Part shown: one piece after another, positions 28,241-40,565 of the stretch
Layout of the letters: each line of letters opens with the position of its first letter
How positions within the stretch are numbered: position 1 is the first letter of the stretch
Assembly (NCBI RefSeq): GCF_001723175.1
Contig: NC_064652.1
Span: 1,984,001-2,048,000, forward strand
From: Penicillium oxalicum
Lineage: Eukaryota; Ascomycota; Eurotiomycetes; Eurotiales; Aspergillaceae
Reading direction: 5' to 3'
DNA length: 64,000 nt
Position numbers and translations under genes: made by a program
The notes under the pieces: generated by a model
Seen by the model: the letters and a program-made list of their open reading frames with translations, nothing else
What the model was told of the DNA's origin: nothing
Databases searched by the model: none

Positions 28241-29115
28241 GTTGAATGAGGTGTTAATTTCGAAATCTTGCAGCTCTTGACTCTAGGTAGTTGCAGGCTG
28301 AATAAAGAGATACAATATGGAATGAAAACCTGCCATGACTGCGGTTTTTGTATTCGTTCGCAGACATTTCCAAGCCTCGATGATGTCAACCGTATGATCG
28401 CAGACTGTTACTGGCATATCCAATCAAGACATGACACCACCGCAAAGAAAAGAAAGGTTCAGGATTTCTGTTGAGAAGAAGGGGAGAATGTATTGGTTAG
28501 TTCAATGTCTCCTGCTCTGGGGGTGGCAACTTCAAGCTGGTGTCCCATGGTTCTGCGTATTCCCAGCGATCAGCCATTGCCCGTTCAGTCTAGACCCTCC
28601 ATAAAGCGCCTCGAAGCAGAAGCAGATCATACTTCTCAGTCGTGATCGTGAAATCTTATCATGACCCCTTTTTATCGGATCGGACATGTCTCATATTCAA
28701 ATGACGTCGAACCCAATCGATAGGCGATTTCCCCAGACCTTCGAGCTATCGTCGCCTGTCCGATCTTTGATTTAAGATTGCCCCGTAAACTCGATCTTGC
28801 AAAGACGATCGATCCGATTAGGTTCGGCCCACGCTAGCATTGATCGATTCACCGTGACGCAGATCTTCTTAGCATCGGAATTGGCGAAGGACGATTGGAA
28901 TTCAGATCAAAACCCAGACGGCCTAGGGGATAAATTCTCCGCGGGAACGATCAAACATGAAATGCAGGAAATTCTCCCGACGTCATTTCTATTGAATGAA
29001 CATAGGACTGAAGACCAGAAGATTCATATTGCATTGGATGAGATTGGACCCTACCTCAATGGCGGTGGCTCGTCCCAAACGAGAAAACGAGCCATCCCTT
29101 TTGTTTTTGTTTCAA
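28241..29115. other. Intergenic, no gene seen
   Basis: This is 875 bases between the small gene's start and the 3' end of the cyclase gene. A plus-strand frame at 28,797-29,186 overlaps the end of the cyclase gene and is not called. Confidence 0.45.
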
Positions 29116-30075
29116 TTAGAAAATTGCCATACAATTTGGTGTGCTCGACACACCTCGCGCACAGTTCAATGGACTGCTTGAGATGAAAAAAGTCCACCGG
29201 CCCAACCGCTCGCAAGCAGCCGCCAATTCATCCAGATCAAACATCTCTCCGATCGGCACACCCCAGCCAGCCAAAAGGTGATGATGGAGATCATACTCCG
29301 GGTCCAGAGCAGGATACACCTCGAAGCTCACAGCATCGGATGCCACAGCTGCGAAATGATTATCCCACATGAACCGTAGTACCCGCTCACTTTGTTCGAT
29401 TCCCGCATGCTCGGGCATGGACTGCTCGCTATACGCTTGTCGCTTCTCGGCAGACATACCAGCCCACGTCTCTGGCAAGCCTACCCGCAAAAAGAAGATA
29501 TCGCCCTTCTGAAAGGTGATCTTACATTCCCGCGCGATCTCTTCTACTTCGTCGAGAGAGATCATCTGTCGCGATAACGCATTCAAGGGGATGTTTTTCT
29601 TCTTCGCATAGGACACGTAATCGATCAAAACACCTCGACCTGCAATGCCTTTCTTTGCCCAGTATCCGATTCCAATTCGCGGAGATTGAGTGTCTTTGAT
29701 TTCTTCGGCCGTCGTGCCCCCATGAAAGACGCCGTCCTTGTTCGCATGGTGTCGGAACCCGTCCCATTGAGAGCCCTGTTGAGGGTTGAAGTGGTATTCG
29801 TCGTCAAAAGCAACACCCTCAGCCACCCATTTGATGTGATGCTCAAAATGCTTGCGGCCAAATCCCGGAGGCGTCAGGTTCTCCATGTTCCAATTCAGGC
29901 ACACCCGGTCCCCAGTTTGAATCTGTGTCTGCGCAGCGCTGGCGACAACATCCGGCGTGAGGATGCGAAGCATGCCGAGACCTTCATCCTCGGAGCCGGC
30001 AGGTGCAGGCCAGTACCGCCGCTTGTCTGGAAGGTCATCGAATGTCTCTGGGAGAGATGACATTGCTTGTGACAT
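29116..30075 (-). CDS. Cyclase-family (kynurenine formamidase-like) protein
   Basis: Intronless, 319 residues from the Met at 30075 (MSQAMSSLPETFDDLP), which is how the fungal members begin; an in-frame Met five codons later is an alternative. The frame is open further upstream to 30381, but that part is low in similarity and probably 5' UTR. The sequence shows the putative cyclase fold (PF04199): SQWDGFRHHANKDGVFHGG corresponds to the metal-binding H/Q-W-D-x-x-x-H region of bacterial KynB-type enzymes, and DAVSFEVYP with HHHLLAGWGVPIGEMFDLD corresponds to the second conserved block. Bacterial relatives hydrolyse N-formylkynurenine or cyclic amides/esters using a divalent metal. The fungal branch is uncharacterised in detail, so the substrate is unknown. 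Confidence 0.87.
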   Translation of the reverse strand: MSQAMSSLPETFDDLPDKRRYWPAPAGSEDEGLGMLRILTPDVVASAAQTQIQTGDRVCLNWNMENLTPPGFGRKHFEHHIKWVAEGVAFDDEYHFNPQQGSQWDGFRHHANKDGVFHGGTTAEEIKDTQSPRIGIGYWAKKGIAGRGVLIDYVSYAKKKNIPLNALSRQMISLDEVEEIARECKITFQKGDIFFLRVGLPETWAGMSAEKRQAYSEQSMPEHAGIEQSERVLRFMWDNHFAAVASDAVSFEVYPALDPEYDLHHHLLAGWGVPIGEMFDLDELAAACERLGRWTFFISSSPLNCARGVSSTPNCMAIF

Positions 30076-30792
30076 GTTTGTATTCTTCACAGTGGGATTT
30101 TCCAATTGTGATCGTCGTAGGTAGGAAATCTCGCAGACGCTGAGGACAGAGCTACCTAGGAGGCTGCTTGATAATGTCCCAAGATTGGAACTGAATGCTC
30201 TCGCGATATTACTGCCACTTTTGTTGAGGCCCTGAGAAAAAAAAAAAAACGACTGGTCGTGTGCAAAGGAGAAACTGATCTTGATATTGAGAAGAGCTCC
30301 AGAACAATATCCCCACGTCGAGATGCGGACTGCGGGCCATCTCCGCAGTGTCAGATTGACGTGGTCAGAGTGACCCCGCAATCGGCACGGTGGGCGACCA
30401 GATCGGCATGTGGGACAGATTCAACAGAGAGTCGCCAGGTGGTGCATCAAGTGGTGTTTTAGTCAGAGGCATCGCTTCGCATTCTGTCGTATCTCCGTGA
30501 TCCTGATCGCCGTTTTCTCCTAGCTAGATGGAATTACCCGCCGAAGCATCTCTCGAATCAAGCCTCTGCGTGGACAAGGCAAGAACTTCTTCATTCTGCT
30601 CGCCCAAATGAAATATTGATTCAAGAACTAATTGATTTTGGTACAGTGAGACTAATTTGCAATAAGAGCTTTGCAAAGGACGCGTATAGCAGATCTGACC
30701 CCCCAATCGTAAAAGGTACAGGAGCTGAAAAGACAACTGGAAAGTTCGAAAGGTACTGTATGAGAAAAAGGAAAAGAAATTGCCAAAAAATA
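30076..30792. other. Intergenic, cyclase promoter and sey1 3' region
   Basis: These are 717 bases without a supported gene. A 12-base A run occurs around 30,238-30,250. Confidence 0.45.
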
Positions 30793-33635
30793 TCACAGGT
30801 CGTCCAAATCATCCGTTTTCGAGCCAGAGCCCCGCTTGGGCATATCGGACATCTCGTACTCTTCCTGTTTGCTCGACGAGGCGGCTCGCTCCGAAGAGGA
30901 CATCGCGATCGCCTGCCGGCCGGTATCTGACTGCTCAAGGAAGTCACGTAGGCGGCGCTTGCCCTCAACTAGAGCCTGCTGAGAGGCAGCTTCCGACATC
31001 TTGATAATTGGGCCCCACAAATTGAGCTGCCAGGTCACGTAAGCACCGACGGCGCAGACAAACAGCAGTAAGAAATAGGCGGGGTTGCGCAGGACTATCA
31101 AATCACGGGAGTTAGCAAAAGCGAAGAAAAACATTCTCGTCGAGAGGGAGGGAGTAAAAAAAACATACCAGCAATGATCTCATTCCAACCCAATGCCAAC
31201 AAAAGGCCGTAGAAGTATAGTGGAACTTGGGTCATGCCGCCGATGGCACTCCGCTTCGCCTCGACATAGACACCATCAGCAGCCTTTTTGAAGCGTACAG
31301 TAAGCTCCTGACGCTTCGAGTCGCTCAGGATGGTCATCTCTTCTTCCAGGCTCTTGCCCTCATCCTCATCTACGCCACCAATGGGAGCAAGGTCCTCCTC
31401 ATCGGCAGGGGTCGCGGAGCTGGGAGTATGCCCAATCCAGCGATCCAAAGGAGGAGGAGCGTTTGTCTCGGCGAGACGGAAGCGCGAAAGAAGCGGAATC
31501 AAAGTCAAAGTCGACTCTCGGGCGCGGGTGTAGATGCCCTCGATGTCATCCGTCGGGCGCCAAATACGTGGCACTCCGGCCTCATCGTAACGGAACTTGT
31601 CTTCAAAGTTTTCACGTAATTTGAGGAGCAGGTTGCCCTCAATCATCTCCTCTTCGATCTTGGCGTGGAGCACACCCCATGACTTGCGGCGCAAGCGCCA
31701 CAAACCAACGTCAACCTCTTCTAAGCTGGCGTCGAAGCTGCTGGCACGATCCGTGAACCGCCGCTCGGCGTCCAAGACGGTCTCCACGAAAACATTCCAA
31801 ACACGGTCCCAGAAAGCCGTCTCTGGGGGTTTATCACCGTTCTCAGGTGCACCGCTGCCGGCACGTCCCGAGCCTAGGCTGTTGAACTCGAGGCCAACAG
31901 ACTCGCCAAGACGGGACTGAACCCAACGTTCGACGCGAGTAGCCAGACGTCGCATTTCGTCGCGCCGCAGACGACCGCTAACTTCGGCCAGTTCCTTTTC
32001 GAAGAGGCTGAGCTCTTGCTTATAATTGCCCCAAGAGGTGCCCTCCACCACCGTTGAGCGAGCAACCGCCTCAAACTTGTCCAAGGAGGACTTGGTCTCC
32101 TGATTAACGATCTCAGCAAAATCGTAATTACCGCCCTTCTTCTGACCAGACTTGACAGCGCCCGTCACAGCATCACTGAAGTCTTGAATGCCTGACTTGT
32201 GCGCAGCTGTGATTTGGCCATGGAACAGCGCTTTGAGACGAGTATCGACTTTACCCTCCAACTCAGCCTTCTTCCGCTGATAGACACCCTTGTGGTAACG
32301 GCTAGCTTCGGTCTCAAAGCCCTTGAGTGTCTTGGAACGGGCACCACGCATGGCCACACCCAGGCCTCCAATGACCTCCGGCGAACCCAAGCGGACAGAC
32401 TCAGCTTGCTTGTCCTCAAAAGCAGAGATGGTCTCGTCGAAGCCGATCATCACTTCGCGCAATATTTCATCGCAGCGGAACTGAGCAAGTAGTTCTTGCT
32501 GCGTGGGGAGATCCAGATCCTTGTTGTTGACAATTTGATCCCAGATGCCTTCGGCGTAGTGCGAAAATCCATCTGCAGGGATACGACGATGGTACTCGGG
32601 AAGGAAGACGCCGCCTTCAGAAAACTCTCCTTGAAGCGGATCTCGTTTCAAGTCACGGTGACCCTCGCGGAAGCGGAGGCCGAGCTTTTGTGTTTCTGTC
32701 ACGAACTGTTCCGGTTGATAACCCTTGTGCGGGAGACCGTAAAATTGGAAATCAAAATAGTCGTGGATGGTTGAGTTCTCTAATCCAGCAGGCTTCGAGA
32801 TCGTCGACCAAAGGCGGGCAAGGTCTTCTAATAGCGTCTTTTGGAGGTTCTTCAGTGGGGTGGTGCCGATGAAATCACGAATGACGAAGAAAAGAAGAGA
32901 GCGATGCGTGGTACTAAAGGCGAATCGGTTAGAACTCGGCCAGACTTTTGCATATGTTCACTCAATGCGCTTTACCTCTTGTCCTTGAGGAACAATTGGA
33001 GATTGACCTCAAATACCGTCTTGAGGAGACCCATGTTTGCGCCCTGGTACAGACCAACCTGGTGCTCCCAGATGTTCACAATCAGAACCTCGCTGGTCGC
33101 GAGCGCAAATAGAGCGCTCTTCCGCTCAAAGTCTTGGTCTTCACCTCGTTCGCGACCATCGGTTCCCTCCACATCCATCACCAAAATATTATCCGCCATC
33201 CGAATCCCCTCGGTGGAAGCGTCGCTCTGCTTCTTGTTCTTGGACAGCCAAATTCCCTTGGTCGTTTGCCGACGTTCTTGCTCAGACATGACCGAGAATT
33301 GAGTCCCGAATAGATGGTTGAGCAAAGTAGACTTTCCCGTTGACTGTGAGCCAAACACGGAGATGAGATGGTAGTTGAATCCGGCATTCGTGACATGTTC
33401 CAGCGATAGATACTTGGACAAGTTAGGACTATAGAAAAGCTGTCAGCGATTGATGTCGCTCCTTCAAGCGCATTGCCGTCAAGGTCTGGGGAACATAAAA
33501 GAGAGGCAGGCTTGTAGGCAAAAGTCTGCTAGGCTCGTACTTGAACTCCTTATCCCCATCAATGACCTGGACTCCGTGCTCGTAGGAAGTGACATCATTG
33601 TTGTCGCCGATGGACGCAAAGTGACCGTTGGCCAT
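30793..33635 (-). CDS. sey1: Sey1 dynamin-like GTPase for ER fusion
   Basis: Four exons, 33541-33635, 32976-33428, 31169-32913 and 30793-31094, encode 864 residues; the introns are 112, 62 and 74 nt. The start at 33635 ([14 protein letters not shown]) matches the family; an upstream in-frame Met at 33686 is possible. The GTPase domain shows the P-loop GSQSTGKST (58-66), the switch I region RRQTTKGIW, the switch [13 protein letters not shown], and the RD motif in [13 protein letters not shown] long helical bundle follows, then two closely spaced membrane segments, [17 protein letters not shown] and [16 protein letters not shown], forming a hairpin, and a cytosolic tail. Sey1, the fungal counterpart of atlastin and plant RHD3, drives homotypic ER membrane fusion and maintains the tubular ER network. 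All key motifs look intact. Confidence 0.96.
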
Positions 33636-34534
33636 AATTGGAGGTGCAGTTGGATTCCGGGCTAAGCCCGACGGTCGTTCAGACATGATGTCTACTCTCG
33701 TGCTGCTGCGCAGGCGTTCAGTCGCACTTTTGGAAGACAATGTTGTGGGGACAACTGGCCCGGAGGTTGAGATGGTGGCGAAGGCAAGTGGGCCGGACGG
33801 GAGCGAGGAGGTTAAGACAGCGAGCAAGGTCGATTGTACAAACTTGGGAATTTAGACGGTTTTCACCACACCACCCGATCAGAAGGTAGAGTCCAAAAAG
33901 TCACGATTTCGAGATGATCACACGGCCGCTGCACGAGTCCCTCGTTAACTGATTGATCCCGAGGTCCATTTGATTGCGGCCGGATGACAGTCTTACATAA
34001 CCCCCCCTTTTTGGGACTGGACGGCAAGCTGGGGTGGAGATTACTACGGAGGTACCAGTGCTGCCCCCTTGGTCTAGAAGGTACTTGGGGGACCATCAGG
34101 TCTACCAGATACTTCTGGGGGCAGCGCGTGCTTCAAGAGAGCGTGATACAGTGAGATTAAGAAACACAAAGCAATTCTTGTAAATTATAACATCTATTCG
34201 CGATTACACTGACAGATATTCGAGAAGTGGTTCTGATCGGGGGGGGGGGGGGGGGGCTCATAGTTCTAAGGACCAGACATGTACTGGCGGGTCCATACAT
34301 ACGTGAAATATACTAACTGACATCATGCTATTTGCATGGCTGGATGTACATACTATCGGTAATGGAATACAGATTGATTGACCCGTATGAGAGAATAGAA
34401 CTCGACATGGATTCATGAGCCTATCAATTTGTGGTTTGATTTTTATTCTCAAAAAAATTTAGAATAAAATGAAATTGGTTGTTAGGAAGCACAGACTGGC
34501 GCCCCTAGATCGCTTCGGCACGCCGACAAATCCA
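33636..34534. other. Intergenic, with an 18-base poly-G run
   Basis: This is the sey1 upstream region and the 3' region of the Zn2Cys6 gene. No supported coding frame was found. Confidence 0.45.
34239..34256 (+). repeat. Poly-G homopolymer, 18 bases
   Basis: Eighteen consecutive guanines about 280 bases beyond the stop of the Zn2Cys6 gene. Confidence 0.95.
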
Positions 34535-36862
34535 TCACTCAAACCAGTTCATGTTCCAGCCATGATCTAAACCGTGGTCAACGGCCAGATTCAGCCAGGC
34601 AGACTCCTCCAGATCATTGAAAAGCCCAGTAAACGAAGTGGACCCAAATCCAGCAAATTCGGTGATCGAGGGATCCTCCCCCGGGGGCAACGGCTGGGCG
34701 AGATATTTGGAATTCACGCCGTAACGGGGCAATGGACTCTGCGAGTTTGACGAGCTACTCGCGTACGTCGCAGATGACAGATCTGGGTCAGAGAAAGTGG
34801 ACGCCTGCAGGGAGTATGGATCGGGGTAGGGTGGAGGAGCGTTCTTGACAGCCGGTACACTCGATCTAGAGTCAACATTGCCATTCTCGTGGACTTTGTG
34901 AAAATTCAGCACCTTTGGTCCCGCGCCAATTCGAATGGATCCAAAGTAAGGAATTGTGACTTTGCAGGAGGCCGCGGATGCCCACTCCTTCATCTGCGAT
35001 CGAGACTTGACGATATTGCTCAGGATCAGTGCCGATTGGGCTGCCACGGTGCCTCCGGCGCCGTTGGCAGCCTGGCCAAGGATGTCCGCCACTTCACCAA
35101 CGAGTCTCCAGTCCTGATCATCTTGTTGTTTGTACAGCGCAGGAGATTCGTCGAGATGGCCGTAGATGTACACAACCAAAATCATGCTCATGGTAAAGGC
35201 AAAGAAATCGATCATTTTGCACAGATACGATCTCATCATGGGCCGAAGGACTTTGTAAAGCATCAACGTGTTTCGTGCCGATTGAATTGCCTCGCGGTGA
35301 CAGACACCAAAGCGTTGATCGTGAGGAAATTTCAGCAAGAACGGCATATGCAGCAGGGCTCGAACGACGTTGAGCATCATCTGAAGAGGAAGTTTGGCAT
35401 GAAAGTGCCCACGGGTTTCTTGGGGACCCGGTAGAATTCCAAAAAAACTCTCTGGTAGAGTTTTCCAAGCATCCATCAACTCCTGGTCCAGCTTCAATGT
35501 TTCCTCGAAGCTCGTCTCGGAGAAATCATGATTTCGGTCAATGATATGTCCGGTCACGAGACTCATTTGCAAAAAGTATTGATCCGCGTCACCACTGGCC
35601 ATTTGTAGTCGTCGTTGGATCTGCGGCTGGAAGAAGGATTCCAGCACCCCGTACGGCAGGCCGAGAATCAGGCTCAGTGTCCGATCTGCCGCGGCCAGAG
35701 AGCACCAAATTTTCAATCGTCGGTCGAACAGCGTGTCAGTAGGCCGCGGTGTGCGAGTGGAAAGGTGCATCCCAGCAAGATAGGCAAACTCGATAGCCCG
35801 GCGGTTTACTAGCCAGGCCTTCCGAAGCCGGCCCTCGCTCAAATGAGATTTTGCCAGCAGTGTCTGGGCTTCAATACCAGGCAGAGTTGCCGCAAAGTCG
35901 TCATCACGAACGATGAGGCGATCCACTGCTTCAGTACAGCGAGCGGAAAACTTTCGCGGATCGAGAGGATCTTGCAGGGCTCCAAAGTCGAATTCATGCG
36001 GCAGATGAATGACACTGATGGTGAGGCAGATGAGCACCTTGGCGATCTCAGCCGGCGCGATCGAGCTTTCACTCAGTGTGGAGACAAACGTGGATTCGTC
36101 CGGACGACTAGGGAAATATTCATCCCAAATACTCCCCGCATGTGACGCTTCCGCAATTACTCGGCGGATGTCCATTGCCGGTGGAAGCAGGGTCAGGAGC
36201 TCAGCACGTACGGCGCATGCTTTGGCGGACATGTCTTGCGCCCCAGTGAATCGATCATTGCTATCGGTATCCTCGCGTCGACTCAAAATGTGATTGTCGA
36301 ATAGCTGCAGCACCGGAGCATTCTGGATCTGGTCACTCGAAGGACCCAAATAATCAGACTCGGGGTCAGGAGCGGGAGAAGTCGGTATGGCTTGAGACAC
36401 AAGCTTGGCTAAAAGAAGCACCCCGGTTTAGTATTCAAGCAGCATCAACCCCGAGTCATCTTCAGAGCGAATGGGATACACACGAGAAGAGGGGTTTGCA
36501 CTCTGCAGGTCCAGCCGCTTCGCCAGCTCCTGTACCACGCTTTCCAGATGGGCGACTCTTTCCCGAAGGCTGTATCGCTGCTCGCCCTGGCCATATCCTA
36601 CCACGGGAGCGCAATCTCCCTTGCTGTGTGCCTGGTCAATGCATGCGGCGCCTCTCAATCTACATTCATGGCAGGTAGCAGGGCGATCTGGGTCATACGT
36701 GCACCGAATCTTACGGCGGCGACCTGTTGCGAAGACTCAGTTTTGGTAAGGAACCGCCATAACCCAGGTAGTACTTTCGTAGAACCCACACTCAATACAA
36801 CTCTTGGTCCCCTTTCGTATCTTTTTACGTGGAGGCCCGTTGGATTCAGCCCAAAGATCCAT
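34535..36862 (-). CDS. Zn2Cys6 fungal transcription factor
   Basis: Exons 36790-36862, 36484-36723 and 34535-36408 encode 728 residues starting at MDLWAESNGPPRKKIRK; a start at 36958 in the same frame would add 32. The first intron (66 nt, GTGGGT...CAG) splits the codon of the second zinc-binding Cys. Joining gives CIECRRRKIRC...CHECRLRGAAC, a perfect CX2CX6CX9CX2CX6C binuclear cluster. The second intron (75 nt) has a GTGTGT donor and a clear ACTAAAC branch. A linker and short coiled coil (SLRERVAHLESVVQELAKRL) follow. The rest is the fungal-specific transcription factor domain (RLKIWCSLAAADRTLSLILG at about residue 335), and the C-terminus is Ser/Pro-rich and acidic, a likely activation region. 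It would bind CGG-type DNA triplets in the nucleus. Targets are unknown; neighbours sey1 and EF-Tu give no pathway clue. Confidence 0.9.
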
Positions 36863-36958
36863 ATCTGCGTGACTCGCCGATCGGAAGCGGGTCAGCGAGT
36901 TTGGTCGTCGGTAATAATTTTCGCTATACTGCTGCCTGCATAAAGCGATAGATCCCAT

Positions 36959-37839
36959 GAACGTATGCGAACTTGCTTTGGAGAAAGAGGAGAACGGGTG
37001 AAGTTCTCACTGTAAGCTGACGACAGTAATCAGTCACCTCTCAGTACCTAGCGAGTCCCTACCGAGTCCGACTGCTAATCTGAATCAATCATAGGGGTCA
37101 AGCGCTACCCGATGCAGTTACACTTTGATCCACTCCGGGCCAGGCGCCGAGCCGCCACTGGAGCCCAGTCAACGTGATGAGTAATCATCCATCGGGGGCA
37201 GCCCGTGGACGATATGAAGGAGGGTTGGGCTGAGGTATTCCAGAGGTAAGATTATAGTAGCCAAAAAGACGGACTATATGGTGTATGTTGTATGGTGACA
37301 AATGATTCTGTGCGACCGCTTAACATGCATTGCGTTCCCTCAAGCCATTCAGGCCCTGAGTCAGTTGGACTGATGGCACGGCTCGGGTCAAAACTCATAA
37401 CTGGAAGGAAGGCGTTTGACCTGAAGGGCAGGGCGTGCATCTAACTTCTTGAACAATCGGAGCTTGGCATGCCACTTGTGCTTGATCATTGAAAGTGATA
37501 GGTCACGCCTATTCGCGAACGCAGCACACTACGACGAAGCTCCTTGATTTTCATAACGACTGAATGTATTTTCAATGTCGACTTCCTGGGAAGAGGGGAG
37601 AAGAGATGATCGGGCTACATCTCCAAATACTATAGAGGTACATGAACAAGATTCAAGCGAAAACTCCGGCTGTCCTTAGATCCCTTTGACTGATCAACGG
37701 TTCCCGCGCTGTGAATGTAGAGTAGACAATAAAACAGAAGAGAAATAAGGGGGGTGTCATAATACAAGGGCCGGGTCAGTCTTTGGGTCAAAGAGTAACC
37801 TAGCCAGGGTCAAGTCATCGGACCTGTTTTACGGGCCCT
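36959..37839. other. Intergenic, no gene seen
   Basis: These are 881 bases between the transcription factor's 5' end and the 3' end of the EF-Tu gene. It contains only short, unsupported frames. Confidence 0.45.
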
Positions 37840-39358
37840 TTACTCCATCACGCGAGTGATCAGACCAGTGGCGACGGTGCGGCCACCCTCACGGATGTTG
37901 AAGCGCTGACCGGCCTCGGCAGCGACGGGGCGGTGAGTCTCGAGAACCATCTCGACATTGTCACCGGGCTGGACGCGACGAGACTCGTCACCGTCGGGGA
38001 AGGTGAGGTCACCAGGCTCATCTGTCATGAAGGTGTGAGAGAGGGTTCATCTGAAGACAAAAGGGAGAGAGAATGTGCTTCACTTACCAGCAGTGCGAAG
38101 GTAGACCTGGGGGCGGTAGTTGGAGCCGAAACCGGTGCGGCGACCACCCTCAGCCTCCGTCAGAACGTACATGGAGACCAGGAACTTCTTGGCAGCCTTG
38201 GTTGAGGCAGGCAGAGCAATGACCATGCCACGACGGATGTCCTCACGGCGGACACCACGGAGCAACAGACCAGAGTTGTCACCAGCCCGAGACTCGTCGC
38301 AAGACTTCTTGAAGGTCTCAATGTCGGTGACCTTGGTCTTGATGGGGACGTTTGAGCCTCCCACGATCTCAACCTCGGTATCCTTCTTCAGAAGACCACG
38401 CTCCACACGACCAGAGGCAACGGTACCACGGCCGGGGATAGAGAAGACTTCCTCAATGGACATCAGGAAAGGCTTGTCGAGGTCGCGCTCGGGGGTAGGA
38501 ATCCAAGTGTCCACAGCCGTCATCAGAGCATCAATTCGCTCAGCACCGATATCGGGGCGGCGGTCCTCAAGGGCGCAAAGGGCAGATCCGAAAATGATAG
38601 GAGTCTCCTCACCCTCGAAGCCATAAGTGGACAGGAGCTCACGCATCTCGAGCTCAACGAGCTCGAGCATCTCAGGGTCATCAACGGCATCGACCTTGTT
38701 CACAAAGACAACGATCTTCTGGACACCAACCTGGCGGGCGAGCAGCAAATGCTCACGAGTCTGGGGCCTAAGGCGAGGCGGGGGGCATATTAGCACAGAG
38801 TTGGTCAAACATTTTCAATGAAACTTCTCAACGTACATCTGACCGTCAGAGGCAGCAACGACGACAATGGCACCATCCATGTTGGCAGCACCAGTGATCA
38901 TGTTCTTAATGTAATCAGCGTGACCAGGGCAGTCGACGTGGGCATAGTGACGGCTTTCGGTCTGGAACTCGATGTGGGCAGTCGAGATAGTGATACCACG
39001 CTTGCGCTCCTCAGGGGCCTTGTCGATGGAGGCATAGTCGAGGAAGTTGGCCAGACCCTTGGAGGCCTGGTGCTTCGTGATGGCCGCAGTCAAGGTAGTC
39101 TAGAGGGGAAAGACTGCAATTAGATACACAAAGTATGAGACTCACACAATGTCGAATGCATACCTTGCCGTGATCGACGTGACCGATGGTACCGATGTTG
39201 ACGTGGGGCTTGGTGCGCTCGAAGGCAGTGGCCAGGCCACGGGCAGCCATCTTGTCGCTGGCGAAGACATGGTGGACGGGGTTGATGGCACGCGGACGCA
39301 GCAGAGACGACCGACTGGTGCGCGCCAGGAGGTTCAATGAACGGGTGATGCTCGACAT
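37840..39358 (-). CDS. tuf1: Mitochondrial translation elongation factor Tu
   Basis: Four exons, 39164-39358, 38837-39099, 38088-38767 and 37840-38021, encode 439 residues; the introns are 64, 69 and 66 nt. The first 45 residues are rich in Arg, Ser and Leu and form a mitochondrial presequence. G-domain motifs are GHVDHGKT (G1, 59-66), RGITI (G2), DCPGHADY (G3), NKVD (G4) and SAL (G5). Domains 2 and 3 follow, with GRVERG and the closing [15 protein letters not shown]. The protein delivers aminoacyl-tRNA to the mitochondrial ribosome with GTP. Bacterial-type signature residues show it is the organellar, not the cytosolic eEF1A, form. The adjacent upstream gene in the same direction is mitochondrial IF3, another mitochondrial translation factor. 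Confidence 0.97.
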
Positions 39359-39869
39359 CTTGTAGACGGAAGCCCCAAAATAAGACCGATAGACAACAAG
39401 GAAACAAAAAGGACAGTCGACGGGAAGATGAGAAACGTCGCGGCATCAACAGCCAAATTTTCCCGGGGCCAGGGAGCGCTTAGTCATCCCCAGACCAATC
39501 ACTGGCCGTAACTTGCGGAGCTTCGGCTGAATGACGTTCCAATTTATGCCTACGTATGGCTACTTTGCTCGAGTATTGGCTTAGCATTAAAGGTCTTGAT
39601 CGAGCAAAAATAGAACGAGGGATGACCGGGCAGTTAATGGATCTGTATTTTGAAAGACAGCCTTGCCGCGGGCAAGAGGGACCTCAGGGGGCAGCACAAG
39701 CGTATCCAGAGCCAAGAGAGGAGCATCAGGAGGTATAAACAGGCCACTAGGTGCTCCCTTTCAATCATACAAGTCAGTGCCCGGGATGTAGATACATATG
39801 ACAATGCTAGGAAACAGGGAGGATAAATGCAGTTCATCTCCATTGGGAAGTTTGCTATTCAACCTGCCA
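39359..39869. other. Intergenic between IF3 stop and EF-Tu start
   Basis: These 511 bases lie between two tandem minus-strand genes. It holds the EF-Tu promoter and the IF3 3' UTR; no coding frame was recognised. Confidence 0.5.
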
Positions 39870-40565
39870 TTAGGAAGATTCCTTTTTCACAGTCATAATC
39901 ACCTGCTTCCCCGGCTCTCCCTCCATCGCCTTCACTTGCGTCGCGCCAGCCTCTCTTGTTGTATCTAACACGGTCTGCATCACATGCTTGATTTCATCCA
40001 CAGTAGGAGGTCTCTTCGATCTCTTTCGCTTCATGACAACCTCCACTTTGCGACCTTTCTCCAGGAAATTAGTCAGCTGCTTGAGGCGGTGCGATAGATC
40101 ATGGGCGTCGATTGCCCAGTTGAGCTCGATCTGTTTCGTTTGAACTTTTTGCGCCTTGGCCGATTTTGCCTTGGCTTTCTCATGTTGTTTGGCCTCCATT
40201 TTATTCAGGATCTTGCACACCGGAGGTCGATTCTCATCGCCGGGAGATACTTGTAGTAAAAAGAATTTGCTGCGATCAAAGGAGTCAAGCACTTCTGCAA
40301 GTCTTTTCGGAGGCATCAGGTTCTGTTCTTCATCGACAAGCTGAACGAGTCGGGTGCCAATGGCCTCATCTTTGATGACGGTTGGTGCATTTGGAGTTCG
40401 TACGACCGGTCGGGTCAGGGCCGGAGACTGGGAGAAGTTGCGTGACTCAAAGCAACTGGAAGAGATCTGCGTCCGAACGAGAGCGGATCGGGAGACATGG
40501 GGAGAATTGAAGAAGATCTGACGCAAAGCTTGCGCCGGCGAGACGAGGCCACGCATATGGTTCAT
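39870..40565 (-). CDS. Mitochondrial translation initiation factor IF-3
   Basis: Intronless, 231 residues from the Met at 40565 (MNHMRGLVSPAQALRQ); an upstream in-frame Met at 40625 would add 20. Residues 1-60 form a basic, Ser-rich mitochondrial presequence. IF3-N (about 65-135) shows NAPTVIKDEAIGTRLVQLVD and the conserved PPVCKILN. The IF3-C domain contains KQIELNWAIDAHDLSHRLKQ and the FLEKGRKVEVVMKRKR strand. IF3 binds the mitochondrial small ribosomal subunit, keeps it apart from the large one and checks start-codon pairing; the yeast counterpart is Aim23. The second domain and its basic loops are complete. The gene lies head-to-head with gda1 (573 bp apart) and just upstream of EF-Tu. 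Confidence 0.92.
   Translation of the reverse strand: MNHMRGLVSPAQALRQIFFNSPHVSRSALVRTQISSSCFESRNFSQSPALTRPVVRTPNAPTVIKDEAIGTRLVQLVDEEQNLMPPKRLAEVLDSFDRSKFFLLQVSPGDENRPPVCKILNKMEAKQHEKAKAKSAKAQKVQTKQIELNWAIDAHDLSHRLKQLTNFLEKGRKVEVVMKRKRSKRPPTVDEIKHVMQTVLDTTREAGATQVKAMEGEPGKQVIMTVKKESS

Noticed and set aside
28797..29186. 129-codon plus-strand frame
   Set aside because: It overlaps the end of the cyclase gene, and the translated product has no recognisable family.
30076..30381. N-terminal extension of the cyclase protein
   Set aside because: The frame is open, but the first about 100 residues do not resemble the family; MSQAMSS is a better start.
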